A stretch of DNA of 20,409 nucleotides from a virus: positions 1-20,409 of IMG/VR virus record IMGVR_UViG_3300030012_002593. One strand, 5' to 3'. The notes under the pieces were generated by a model. That model made no database searches, was not told the DNA's origin, and was given only the letters and a program-made list of their open reading frames with translations. A program made the translations under genes and the position numbers. How positions within the stretch are numbered: the first letter of the stretch is position 1; each line of letters opens with the position of its first letter. Below are positions 14,301 to 20,409 of this stretch, piece after piece.

Positions 14301-17300
14301 TTGGTTAGCTCCGTCTATAAGGTAGTAACTAGAACCATTATTTGTTACAGTATAGTTTACTGTTTCTCCAGCTAAAGCCGTACTCTTTATCTCATCAGAG
14401 TCTATAGTGAAACCACCGATGTTACCACTATCAGCAACAATTGTACCTGACATAGAAACTGCTGAAGCAGTAATCTGTCCATTTGATTTTAGTCTTAACA
14501 GATTATTAGAACTTCTTATCTCATTAGAACTTAATGTAAATCCCCCTATGACGCCTGAACCAGTAGCGTTTATAGTTTCAGCAGTTATGTTACCATTTAT
14601 TAGAGCAGATGATGCGGTAATCTGTCCACTTGACCTTAGAATAAGATTACTATTAGAACTACTGATAGTGGTTTGGTCGATTGAAAATCCACCTATGACT
14701 CCTGAACCTGTAGCATTTATTGTGGTTGCTGTTATGTTACCATTTATTAGAGCATCAGAAGCTGTAATCTGTCCACTAGCTCCTTTTAGCTTTAATGTAC
14801 CTGATGTAGAATCTAAATCTGTTCCTATATTGAATCCACCTATGGTACCTGACTCTGCGGTAATCTTACCTGTAATCTGTGCCGCTGATGCTGTAATTTG
14901 ACCTAGTGCTCCATTGAGAACCAATGGTGGATTGATAACACTAATAGAGTTACCCATACCACTGTGAGCGGTACAGAAGTAGTAAAGTGATGTTGGTGTG
15001 CTAGAAGTAACAACAATGGTTAAAGTTGAACTCGTAATTGTTACACCATCTGTTATAGTACCACCATTAGCGGATGTACCAATTCTAAACGGATGACTAC
15101 CTAAAGTACCACTTGAAATATCAAATACATATGTGTTTCCTACAACAAAAGTAAGTGTAGGTTTAACAACATTATCGATACGATATCCCTCACCACTTCC
15201 ACCAGGAGCTGTTACTGTTAAACTTGTGTTACTACCGCCAGCCGTACTCTTTATCTCATCGGAGTCTATAGTGAAACCACCTATGTTCCCATCTGTAGCA
15301 GTTATCGAACCACTAATAGTCATAGTATTATTAGATGGGTCTAGATGAAAAGCTGAAGAACTAATTTCTATGTTATTATTACTACCGCTTATGAATTGTG
15401 CGCCAGTCTTTCCTAAGAAGAAATCGTTTGTTTTCAATATTACTGAGCTACCGCTAATAGTTGCTGTCTGTGTGTTTATATCGATTCCACCACCAGCTGA
15501 AAACTTTATATAATCTTTATCATTGGTATTACCCTTAATAAGAACGTTACCACTCGCATCAGCAAAAAATCCGCTATTGGTTGTAGCAGTAGTTGTGGCA
15601 TTTGCTAAACTACCAACCTCAATCGAACCAGCGGAGTTCAGAGTAACCACACCGCCTGTTAGTGTACTACTTCCTATTGTCCATCCACCAACTTTTCCAC
15701 CTTCGAATAATACTTTTGAGCCTGTGATTTGTCCTGATGAAGACATAACCAAATTATTACTTGTATCACTAATCGTAGTACCATCAACATCAAAACCACC
15801 AATAGAAGCAGATACGAATCTAGCAAAACCTTGTGCGGTAATCTGTGCCTTTGGCGAACCACCGGTTGGTGTAGAAATACTATTAGCTGATAAGTCACCT
15901 TCTATCGTCACATCGGACGTAATAATACCACCTTGTAATAAAAACTTAGAGCCGGTTATACCCCCATCTGCATTAAGAGTAAGTCCACCAGCTTGACTTG
16001 TTATAGAAGATGTTCCGATATCAAATCCACCAATGCTACCTTCTGTTGTGGTTATCTTACCACTAACATTAGCATCGGAGGCTGTTATCTGATTCATTAT
16101 AACATCACCATCACGTTGTATGTGAAACTTAGAAGAACTTATTTCTATGTTTCCATTACTACCACTTACAAACTGACTGCTACCACCTAAGAAAAATCTT
16201 TCTGTAAGAATGCTTACTGAAGAACCACTCAATATCGCATTCTGTGCCTTTAGAACAAAATTAGTAGTTGATTGTCCATCACCACCATTTACGGATGTAC
16301 CAAATGAAACTAAATTATTATTATCAGCTTTAAATAAAAAGTTACCATTATTTTGTATAAAAGCATTCCATCCACTATTATAATATCCTAAATAATTTGC
16401 TGTTAAGAATAAACCATTACCGCTTGGCGTATCACTTGGAACTATAATTTTATTGTTAGCATCAGTAACTATACGAGCTGCTGTTGATGAAGAAACAGAA
16501 TTTAGATTAGACTGAACAGCTGATGCTGATGCAGCAGCTCCTTGACTAAATGATAATGCAGTAGCTTCAGCATTTGTTTGAGCAGCTGATGCTGAAGCAG
16601 TAGCACCCTCACCGATTGCACTAGCAAAAGTTTCAGCACCGGTCTGTGCAGCTGAAGCTGAGGCAGTAGCTCCTACTCCCAATGCACTAGCAAAAGTTTC
16701 AGCGGCAGAAGCCGAAGCAGTAGCTCCAACTCCTAAAGCACTAGCAAAGGTTTCAGCGGCAGAAGCTGAAGCAGTAGCTCCAACTCCTAAAGCACTAGCA
16801 AATGTCTCAGCGGCGGATGCTGAAGCAGCAGCGCCTGTACCTATCGCACTAGCAAAAGTTTCAGCACTTGATTGTGCGGCTGATGCTGAAGCTGCAGCTC
16901 CAGTGCCTATCGCACTAGCAAAAGTTTGAGCACTTGATTGTGCAGCTGAGGCTGAAGCTGCAGCTCCAGTACCGATTGCACTAGCAAAAGTTTGAGCACT
17001 TGATTGTGCAGCTGAGGCTGAGGCAGTAGCTCCAATTCCTATAGCAGATGCTGAAGCAACCGCGCCTGTGCTTAATGCAGCGGCTGTTCCTGCTGCATCA
17101 AAGCTACCACTAACGGAAGCAGGTGTGGCAAATCCCGTACCAGCGGTTATGTTTATAGCGCCTGTAACTGTAAGTGTACTACCATCCCAAACTAGCTTAT
17201 CACCCAAACTGAACTTACCAGTACTATCCATATAGAAACCAGTGTTGGAGTTATTATGTGTTCCTACACCTTGAAATAATTTTTTAGCATTTCCATCTAT

Positions 17301-20300
17301 AACGATACCATTGGTTGTACCGACGTGAACCTTACCTGTAAACGAACCTGTTGTGGCCGTTATAGCACCTTGTAAAAATACATTCTCTGTGAATAATCCA
17401 AAGCCCGGTGAAGCGTTTCCGTATAGTAATCCACTACTTAATCCACTTAAATCACCTAATCTAGCTTTCAACTCTACATCGTAAACTCCGCTACCAGTTC
17501 TTTCAACAATATCCATATATGGTGTGGTTGTATCATTAGGATTAGCATTCAATCTTATGAAACCAGTTCCAACTTTTCCTGTTGATACTATAACCTGACC
17601 TGGATCTAATGATTGTGAAATACCAGCAGAATCCCCTAACGAACCAGATGCTCCCGCACTACCACTACGATAACCTCTCACTACAAAAAGTTTACCTCTA
17701 AAATCGTTTTCGCTTGATGGAAAATCTCTTGAAGCACTTTGAACTAACATATACTCTGTATTAAAACCTGTACCACTAATCTTTTTAGCAGATAGTATTT
17801 CGTTAGCTACAAAACCACCAACGTTAGCTACACTCATCGTAGCCGCACTAGCTGATATAGCAACCGAACCTGTTATGACTGTTGAGTTAGCTATGTATAG
17901 TTGTCCACCAACTGCGTTTACCGACTCTTTTTCAAATACTGCAGTAGAGAGAGTTCCTCTTATCTTTATATTTTGAAATTCAGCCTCACCGTTTCCAATA
18001 GAAGATATTCTCCAACCAGTTTGTCCACTAGCAAAATTAGAAGTTTGTATTATACCATTTGAATTTAAAACTAAATTTTCAGAATCTATTTGTGTGGAAG
18101 ATATCGTGAAACCACCAACTTCACCGGATGTAGCAGTTATCTTACCACTAGCATTCACATTAGTTAAATTAGCATTTGATGCAGTAATATCGTTCATTAC
18201 AACATCACCATCTCTCTGTAAATGGAACTTAGATGAACTTATTTCAATGAGATTATTACTACCACTTATAAAGTTTGTATTCTTCTTTCCAAAAAAGAAA
18301 CTTGGAGTTTCGATACTAACTGAACTACCACTAGCGGTAAGTCTGCCTGTTTCTATATCGACATTATTACCATCGAATTTTATAAACCTATTCGTTCCAT
18401 TACCTACATAAAATCTTGAGGTGCCACCATTAAATTGTAATTGTATTCCAGATTGTCCGAATGAATGATTTTTTATAGTTATTGCCTTTACATCACTGTC
18501 TAATCTTATCTCATCTGTAGAGTCAGCAAACCTCTCAGATGATATATCCCAACCGGCTATTGTTCCTGTTCCCGTAACATCTATTGTTCCATCAAATAGT
18601 GCATTTGAAGCACTAAGGTCACCATCAGGTGTAACAGCAAAATTAGATGATGATATAAAGTAAGTTGCAGATGAGTTTCCATCTAAATGAAATGAAGTTC
18701 CTTGTTGTAACTTTGTTCCACTAATCTGAAATCCAGCTATATTACCAGCAGTTGCTGTAACTGTACCTGACATAGAAACAGCGGAAGCAGTTATCTGTCC
18801 ATTTGATTTTAACCTAAGTTTATTATTAGAAGAAGCTATCTCTGTAGAACTTATGTTAAAGTTAGCTATTGTACCAGCATTATTTGCTGTTATTGTATTA
18901 GCAGTTATATCTCCTGTAATCTGAGCAGCAGAAGCAGTAATTTGTCCACTACTACCTTTTAATTTTAATGTAGAGCCAGCACTATTTGATAAATCATCTC
19001 CTATTGTAAAACCACCTATCGTACCACCAGCTGCTGTAATCTCACCACTCATTGTGACATTACCTTGTGAAGTAAGATGGAAGTTAGAAGAACTTATTTC
19101 TATGTTTCCGTTACTACCGCTTACAAACTGATTACTTTTCTTCCCTAAGAAAAACTTAGGAGTTTCCAATGTAATTTCACTACCACTAATAGTGGCTTTT
19201 AAAGTTTTGATATTTACACCATTACTAGAATCATATCTTAAAAAGTTTTGAGCACCATCACCAACGTAGAATCTTGGATTACCACTATTAAAACCAAATT
19301 GTATTCCTTCACTTGCGAAAGTATGAGAATTTACAGATATCTCTGCGCTATTTCCATTACCATTAAGTCTGATTCCACCGCCTGTGCTCGATATATTATT
19401 ACCACTTATATTCCATGCAGCAATTTTACCACCTGTAAGCAATACGTTTGAACCTGTTATCTGTCCACTTGATTTTAATCTTAGGTTGTCACCACTATCC
19501 TTTATCTCATCTGATGTTATATCGAATCCACCGATAGAAGCTGATACTGTTTTTAGTAAACCACCTGATGATATAGATGAGCTAGGTGTTGGAGCCGCTG
19601 ATGGAACTGCGATACTATCAGCCGTAATAGCACCTTGCACTGTTAAGGTGTTGTTTACAAATTGTAAAAACTGACCAGCACTTTTGTTTCCTAATAGTAT
19701 TGCAGAACCTGTAACATTACCTTGTCTCGTCAGATGAAATTTAGATGAACTGATTTCTATGTTTCCATTAGAACCACTAATAAAGTTTGTAGAAACTTTA
19801 CCTAAAAAGAATCTTGGTGATTCCAATGTAATTGAACTACCACTTATAACCGCTGTGTTAGTGTTTATATCAATGGTACTACCATTGAATTTTAAATGAC
19901 CACCACTTCCTACTGCTGAAAACAATGGTGTAGAACCACCTGCTACTCCAAAAAATACTCCTACCTCACCAAAAGATTTATCCACAAGAGCTACAGATGG
20001 TTGGATACTAATGAACGGACTGTTACTATTACCTCTTATGAGAACCTCTTGACCAGTTCCCAAAGACATTGAGGCTTGTGTTGATGAAAGTTGAATGGAA
20101 TTGGCTGAATCTGTAAGCCCACCACTACTTAAAGTAAATCCACCAATGGTTCCACCACTAAACAATACAGATGAGCCCGTAATCTGTCCACTATCTTTTA
20201 GTTTAAGAATTGAACCTACGGATACCTCACCTTCACTAACAGCTATACCACCTACAGCACCACCGGTCAAATCCAAAGCTGAAGCTGTCACATCACCGCT

Positions 20301-20409
20301 AGCTTTCACATTGAAGTTAGACGATGATATAAAGAAATTATTTCCTGTAGAGGAACCACTAATTAAAAAGTTAGCAGAAGAAAGAGCATCATTGGTAATA
20401 TTAAAACCA
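10875..20409 (-). CDS. Giant modular fibre/adhesin-like structural protein, N-terminus beyond window edge
   Basis: The frame is open to the right edge, so an in-frame GTG at 20309 is internal, not the start; at least 3177 residues are visible. Most of the protein is built of beta-rich repeats of two kinds: a GGFTI...EIxSxxxxLxLxSxGQITAS unit, and an FFLGK...FISGSNGNIEISSS-FHL unit. Between 17105 and 16500 lies an Ala/Ser-rich tandem repeat. Two cupredoxin-like domains are inserted into equivalent repeats at 15231-14925 and 14366-14062. The last roughly 149 residues (from 11324) are C1q-like. The composition (Ser, Thr, Gly, Asn, Ala; few Cys) is that of phage fibres. It is probably a tail or surface fibre that contacts the host, but no receptor-binding site is identified, and a virion decoration or neck fibre is possible. 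It is followed by a 100-residue gene. Confidence 0.85.
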   Translation of the reverse strand, partial: GFNITNDALSSANFLISGSSTGNNFFISSSNFNVKASGDVTASALDLTGGAVGGIAVSEGEVSVGSILKLKDSGQITGSSVLFSGGTIGGFTLSSGGLTDSANSIQLSSTQASMSLGTGQEVLIRGNSNSPFISIQPSVALVDKSFGEVGVFFGVAGGSTPLFSAVGSGGHLKFNGSTIDINTNTAVISGSSITLESPRFFLGKVSTNFISGSNGNIEISSSKFHLTRQGNVTGSAILLGNKSAGQFLQFVNNTLTVQGAITADSIAVPSAAPTPSSSISSGGLLKTVSASIGGFDITSDEIKDSGDNLRLKSSGQITGSNVLLTGGKIAAWNISGNNISSTGGGIRLNGNGNSAEISVNSHTFASEGIQFGFNSGNPRFYVGDGAQNFLRYDSSNGVNIKTLKATISGSEITLETPKFFLGKKSNQFVSGSNGNIEISSSNFHLTSQGNVTMSGEITAAGGTIGGFTIGDDLSNSAGSTLKLKGSSGQITASAAQITGDITANTITANNAGTIANFNISSTEIASSNNKLRLKSNGQITASAVSMSGTVTATAGNIAGFQISGTKLQQGTSFHLDGNSSATYFISSSNFAVTPDGDLSASNALFDGTIDVTGTGTIAGWDISSERFADSTDEIRLDSDVKAITIKNHSFGQSGIQLQFNGGTSRFYVGNGTNRFIKFDGNNVDIETGRLTASGSSVSIETPSFFFGKKNTNFISGSNNLIEISSSKFHLQRDGDVVMNDITASNANLTNVNASGKITATSGEVGGFTISSTQIDSENLVLNSNGIIQTSNFASGQTGWRISSIGNGEAEFQNIKIRGTLSTAVFEKESVNAVGGQLYIANSTVITGSVAISASAATMSVANVGGFVANEILSAKKISGTGFNTEYMLVQSASRDFPSSENDFRGKLFVVRGYRSGSAGASGSLGDSAGISQSLDPGQVIVSTGKVGTGFIRLNANPNDTTTPYMDIVERTGSGVYDVELKARLGDLSGLSSGLLYGNASPGFGLFTENVFLQGAITATTGSFTGKVHVGTTNGIVIDGNAKKLFQGVGTHNNSNTGFYMDSTGKFSLGDKLVWDGSTLTVTGAINITAGTGFATPASVSGSFDAAGTAAALSTGAVASASAIGIGATASASAAQSSAQTFASAIGTGAAASASAAQSSAQTFASAIGTGAAASASAAQSSAETFASAIGTGAAASASAAETFASALGVGATASASAAETFASALGVGATASASAAETFASALGVGATASASAAQTGAETFASAIGEGATASASAAQTNAEATALSFSQGAAASASAVQSNLNSVSSSTAARIVTDANNKIIVPSDTPSGNGLFLTANYLGYYNSGWNAFIQNNGNFLFKADNNNLVSFGTSVNGGDGQSTTNFVLKAQNAILSGSSVSILTERFFLGGSSQFVSGSNGNIEISSSKFHIQRDGDVIMNQITASDANVSGKITTTEGSIGGFDIGTSSITSQAGGLTLNADGGITGSKFLLQGGIITSDVTIEGDLSANSISTPTGGSPKAQITAQGFARFVSASIGGFDVDGTTISDTSNNLVMSSSGQITGSKVLFEGGKVGGWTIGSSTLTGGVVTLNSAGSIEVGSLANATTTATTNSGFFADASGNVLIKGNTNDKDYIKFSAGGGIDINTQTATISGSSVILKTNDFFLGKTGAQFISGSNNNIEISSSAFHLDPSNNTMTISGSITATDGNIGGFTIDSDEIKSTAGGSNTSLTVTAPGGSGEGYRIDNVVKPTLTFVVGNTYVFDISSGTLGSHPFRIGTSANGGTITDGVTITSSTLTIVVTSSTPTSLYYFCTAHSGMGNSISVINPPLVLNGALGQITASAAQITGKITAESGTIGGFNIGTDLDSTSGTLKLKGASGQITASDALINGNITATTINATGSGVIGGFSIDQTTISSSNSNLILRSSGQITASSALINGNITAETINATGSGVIGGFTLSSNEIRSSNNLLRLKSNGQITASAVSMSGTIVADSGNIGGFTIDSDEIKSTALAGETVNYTVTNNGSSYYLIDGANQPALTFVVGNTYVFTMASSVMSNHPFRIGTSSNGGVISDGVTVTSTSLTIVVSASTPTSLYYFCTAHSGMGNSITVNAGIPKLLLNGALGQITASAANITGDITANTITANTAGTIGGFTLNSVGLISSDGELVLSGSGQITASAAKLTSADVSGKITATSGEIGGFTIDADEIKSGTNIGLNSNTKALTINNTTFGNDGVQLEYNSGNPRFYVGNGSNRALIFDGTNIHISGSNFTLDGARGAVTASDMLLSGNITATTINATGSGVIGGFTLSSTEISASGLLLKSSGQITASAADLSGKITATSGEIAAYEITDTKLQKITDLGNGSFTSMSFSNTSTGGNIKLSSFESASVEKPGAAIIATTRNLSADIFVISRVSSSATVKAEQALIADSGQTRFVMKAVNDNGANKDNFIEISNNPQTTGTTIFTGATTVSGSLTVPSIAEARTRATSTTTGGGLILKKGGLLLQVSGSGPSFQPHAHFFVGETDGGHIFFDGEESNISISASAFELSNAAQVTTDVGGSDANYGGVRIGRPIRQHTIINDGGMFIRMTGDTIAAFEGTNATIGQTTGTNNNVFIDSNSVDIRRGTQISASFGTTTTIGPTTGKHIKIDGTSLEIKTDANTTALSASVAGLEMSGKVISTEGTIGGWSMTTSSFFSGDTGDRMEFQSNNNRIVLYDAAKSSLAGDELIQIGQLSSAGEVVFGSSVYGIKISGSNSSMGSNEAKLVGQMGDHGATATNFHYTSSVIQGYSKSRNPNNIYGGRAGIYGRSSFALSSIPAGYIGSLSSQKGIMAGIVGSHLNHGSGYYRKTAGILGVSSELRLRQEDFGKKIATGSFGVVSVGPMYVTASTVDHREDGIGYSILAGGGYVHVSASSAGNFGGIGSGVIIDSSNTSGTSAGLRLVSDSSNTTEITSNGSGIQINKGVINTTGDTTFSGSYFASTGLTNRLDGGVVATSFARNGSVGVTINHSAGGITAGGDLDVGGTYTNNTQPAFLALNSSTDNNLSINTLVKIEFNSEVYDQASNYDNSTDTFTAPVTGKYLLTTQLRLDDIDTAADWTSIRIVTSNREYRRFIDPNFSADLNQFGMNMTVIADMDAGDTAHVEFKQSGGTAQVDVDSGNPGLSTPQLDSFFSGYLLG
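14062..14366 (-). other. Cupredoxin-like domain, second copy
   Basis: The segment runs from NYTVTNNGSS to ITVNAG and contains LTFVVGNTYVF, HPFRIG, and YYFCTAHSGMGN. The Cys codon is 14112-14114 and the first His codon 14232-14234. His, Cys, His and Met in this order and spacing match type-1 copper ligands (C-x2-H-x2-M). Confidence 0.65.
14925..15231 (-). other. Cupredoxin-like domain, first copy
   Basis: The segment runs from SLTVTAPGGS to ISVINPP and contains LTFVVGNTYVF, HPFRIG (His codon 15093-15095) and YYFCTAHSGMGN (Cys codon 14973-14975, second His 14964-14966, Met 14955-14957). All four putative copper ligands are also conserved in the copy 861 bases downstream. Confidence 0.65.
16500..17105 (-). 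repeat. Ala/Ser-rich tandem repeat within the fibre gene
   Basis: In-frame tandem units of 22 residues (TFASAIGTGAAASASAAQSSAQ type) and 18 residues (TFASALGVGATASASAAE type). The shared plus-strand octamer CTAGCAAA starts at 16621, 16687, 16741, 16795, 16849, 16915 and 16981, giving spacings of 66, 54, 54, 54, 66 and 66 bases. The short units lack four residues (QSSA-type). Three short units are almost identical at DNA level, a sign of recent amplification. Confidence 0.9.

Larger units (their letters stand above)
13990..15281 (-). repeat. Duplicated fibre module with inserted cupredoxin domain
   Basis: GGFTIDSDEIKST begins at 15281 and again at 14417, 864 bases apart. In both copies the cupredoxin-like domain follows directly, then LNGALGQITASAA. 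The flanking DNA is nearly identical, with one difference in a 40-base stretch at the domain entry. This points to an in-frame duplication that included the insertion. Confidence 0.75.
13350..20409 (-). repeat. Dispersed beta-module repeats of the fibre gene
   Basis: Many copies of GGFxI / GQITAS units and of the ISGSNGNIEISSS-FH unit. Clear copies of the latter lie near 19740, 19082, 18235, 16132 and 15351, with degenerate ones near 18650 and at the right edge. A third unit, GNPRFYVGNGSN-like, occurs near 19270, 18410 and 13660. Several copies are similar enough in DNA to recombine. Confidence 0.85.

Noticed and set aside
16500-17105. CRISPR-like or other non-coding tandem repeat array
   Set aside because: Repeats are in frame, contiguous without unique spacers and translate to regular Ala/Ser units within one long gene.
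13186-19674. Numerous plus-strand frames of 60-160 codons opposite the giant fibre gene
   Set aside because: They mirror the repeats of the fibre gene (Pro/Val/Ile-rich from antisense Gly/Asn/Thr codons), lack Shine-Dalgarno sites and resemble no protein.
20309-20309. GTG at 20309 as the start of the giant gene
   Set aside because: The frame continues upstream to the window edge with the same module sequence (NFFISSSNFN), so this codon is internal.

Overview
The window looks like a piece of a tailed-phage genome of the T4-like (large myovirus) type. It is AT-rich, and every convincing gene lies on the minus strand, so transcription runs from high to low coordinates. Genes are packed tightly, with ATGA or TAATG stop/start overlaps, gaps of 9-50 bases and good AGGAG-type Shine-Dalgarno sites. 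Two hallmark proteins anchor the identification: a gp17-like large terminase and a gp20-like portal. The rest is typical phage accessory or structural material without clear names. The style recalls uncultured marine T4-like phages, but the host cannot be read from this sequence. No tRNA, insertion sequence, CRISPR array, integrase or convincing terminator is visible.

Layout in transcription order. (1) 20409-10875: one giant fibre-like structural gene whose 5' end lies beyond the right edge. At least 3177 residues are visible. They are built from repeated beta-type modules, a long Ala/Ser tandem repeat, two inserted cupredoxin-like domains with apparent type-1 copper ligands, and a C-terminal C1q-like domain. 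(2) 10849-10547: a 100-residue unknown. (3) 10506-6526: a 1326-residue fusion with an N-terminal P-loop kinase, a central HxGH nucleotidyltransferase (NMN-adenylyltransferase type) and a C-terminal KxDG ligase-like domain. This is the most interesting gene. (4) 6516-5301: a Zn-ribbon protein and two small membrane-anchored coiled-coil proteins in an overlapping run. (5) 5304-1910: terminase then portal, directly adjacent. (6) 1859-1: four unnamed genes of the probable head region: a 287-residue basic protein, a 141-residue protein with a poly-Lys stretch, a 62-residue helical protein, and a very acidic protein cut by the left edge.

How it fits together: terminase and portal form the DNA-packaging motor, and the genes after the portal occupy the place of T4 prohead core and scaffold genes. 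The giant protein is probably an adhesion or tail-surface fibre. The fusion protein combines activities known separately from nucleic-acid repair and NAD metabolism. That makes it a candidate RNA/DNA repair or NAD+-restoring factor, possibly against host defence; this is inference. A 16-base AT-rich sequence containing TATAAATA occurs in only the two largest gaps between genes, which suggests a shared regulatory element.
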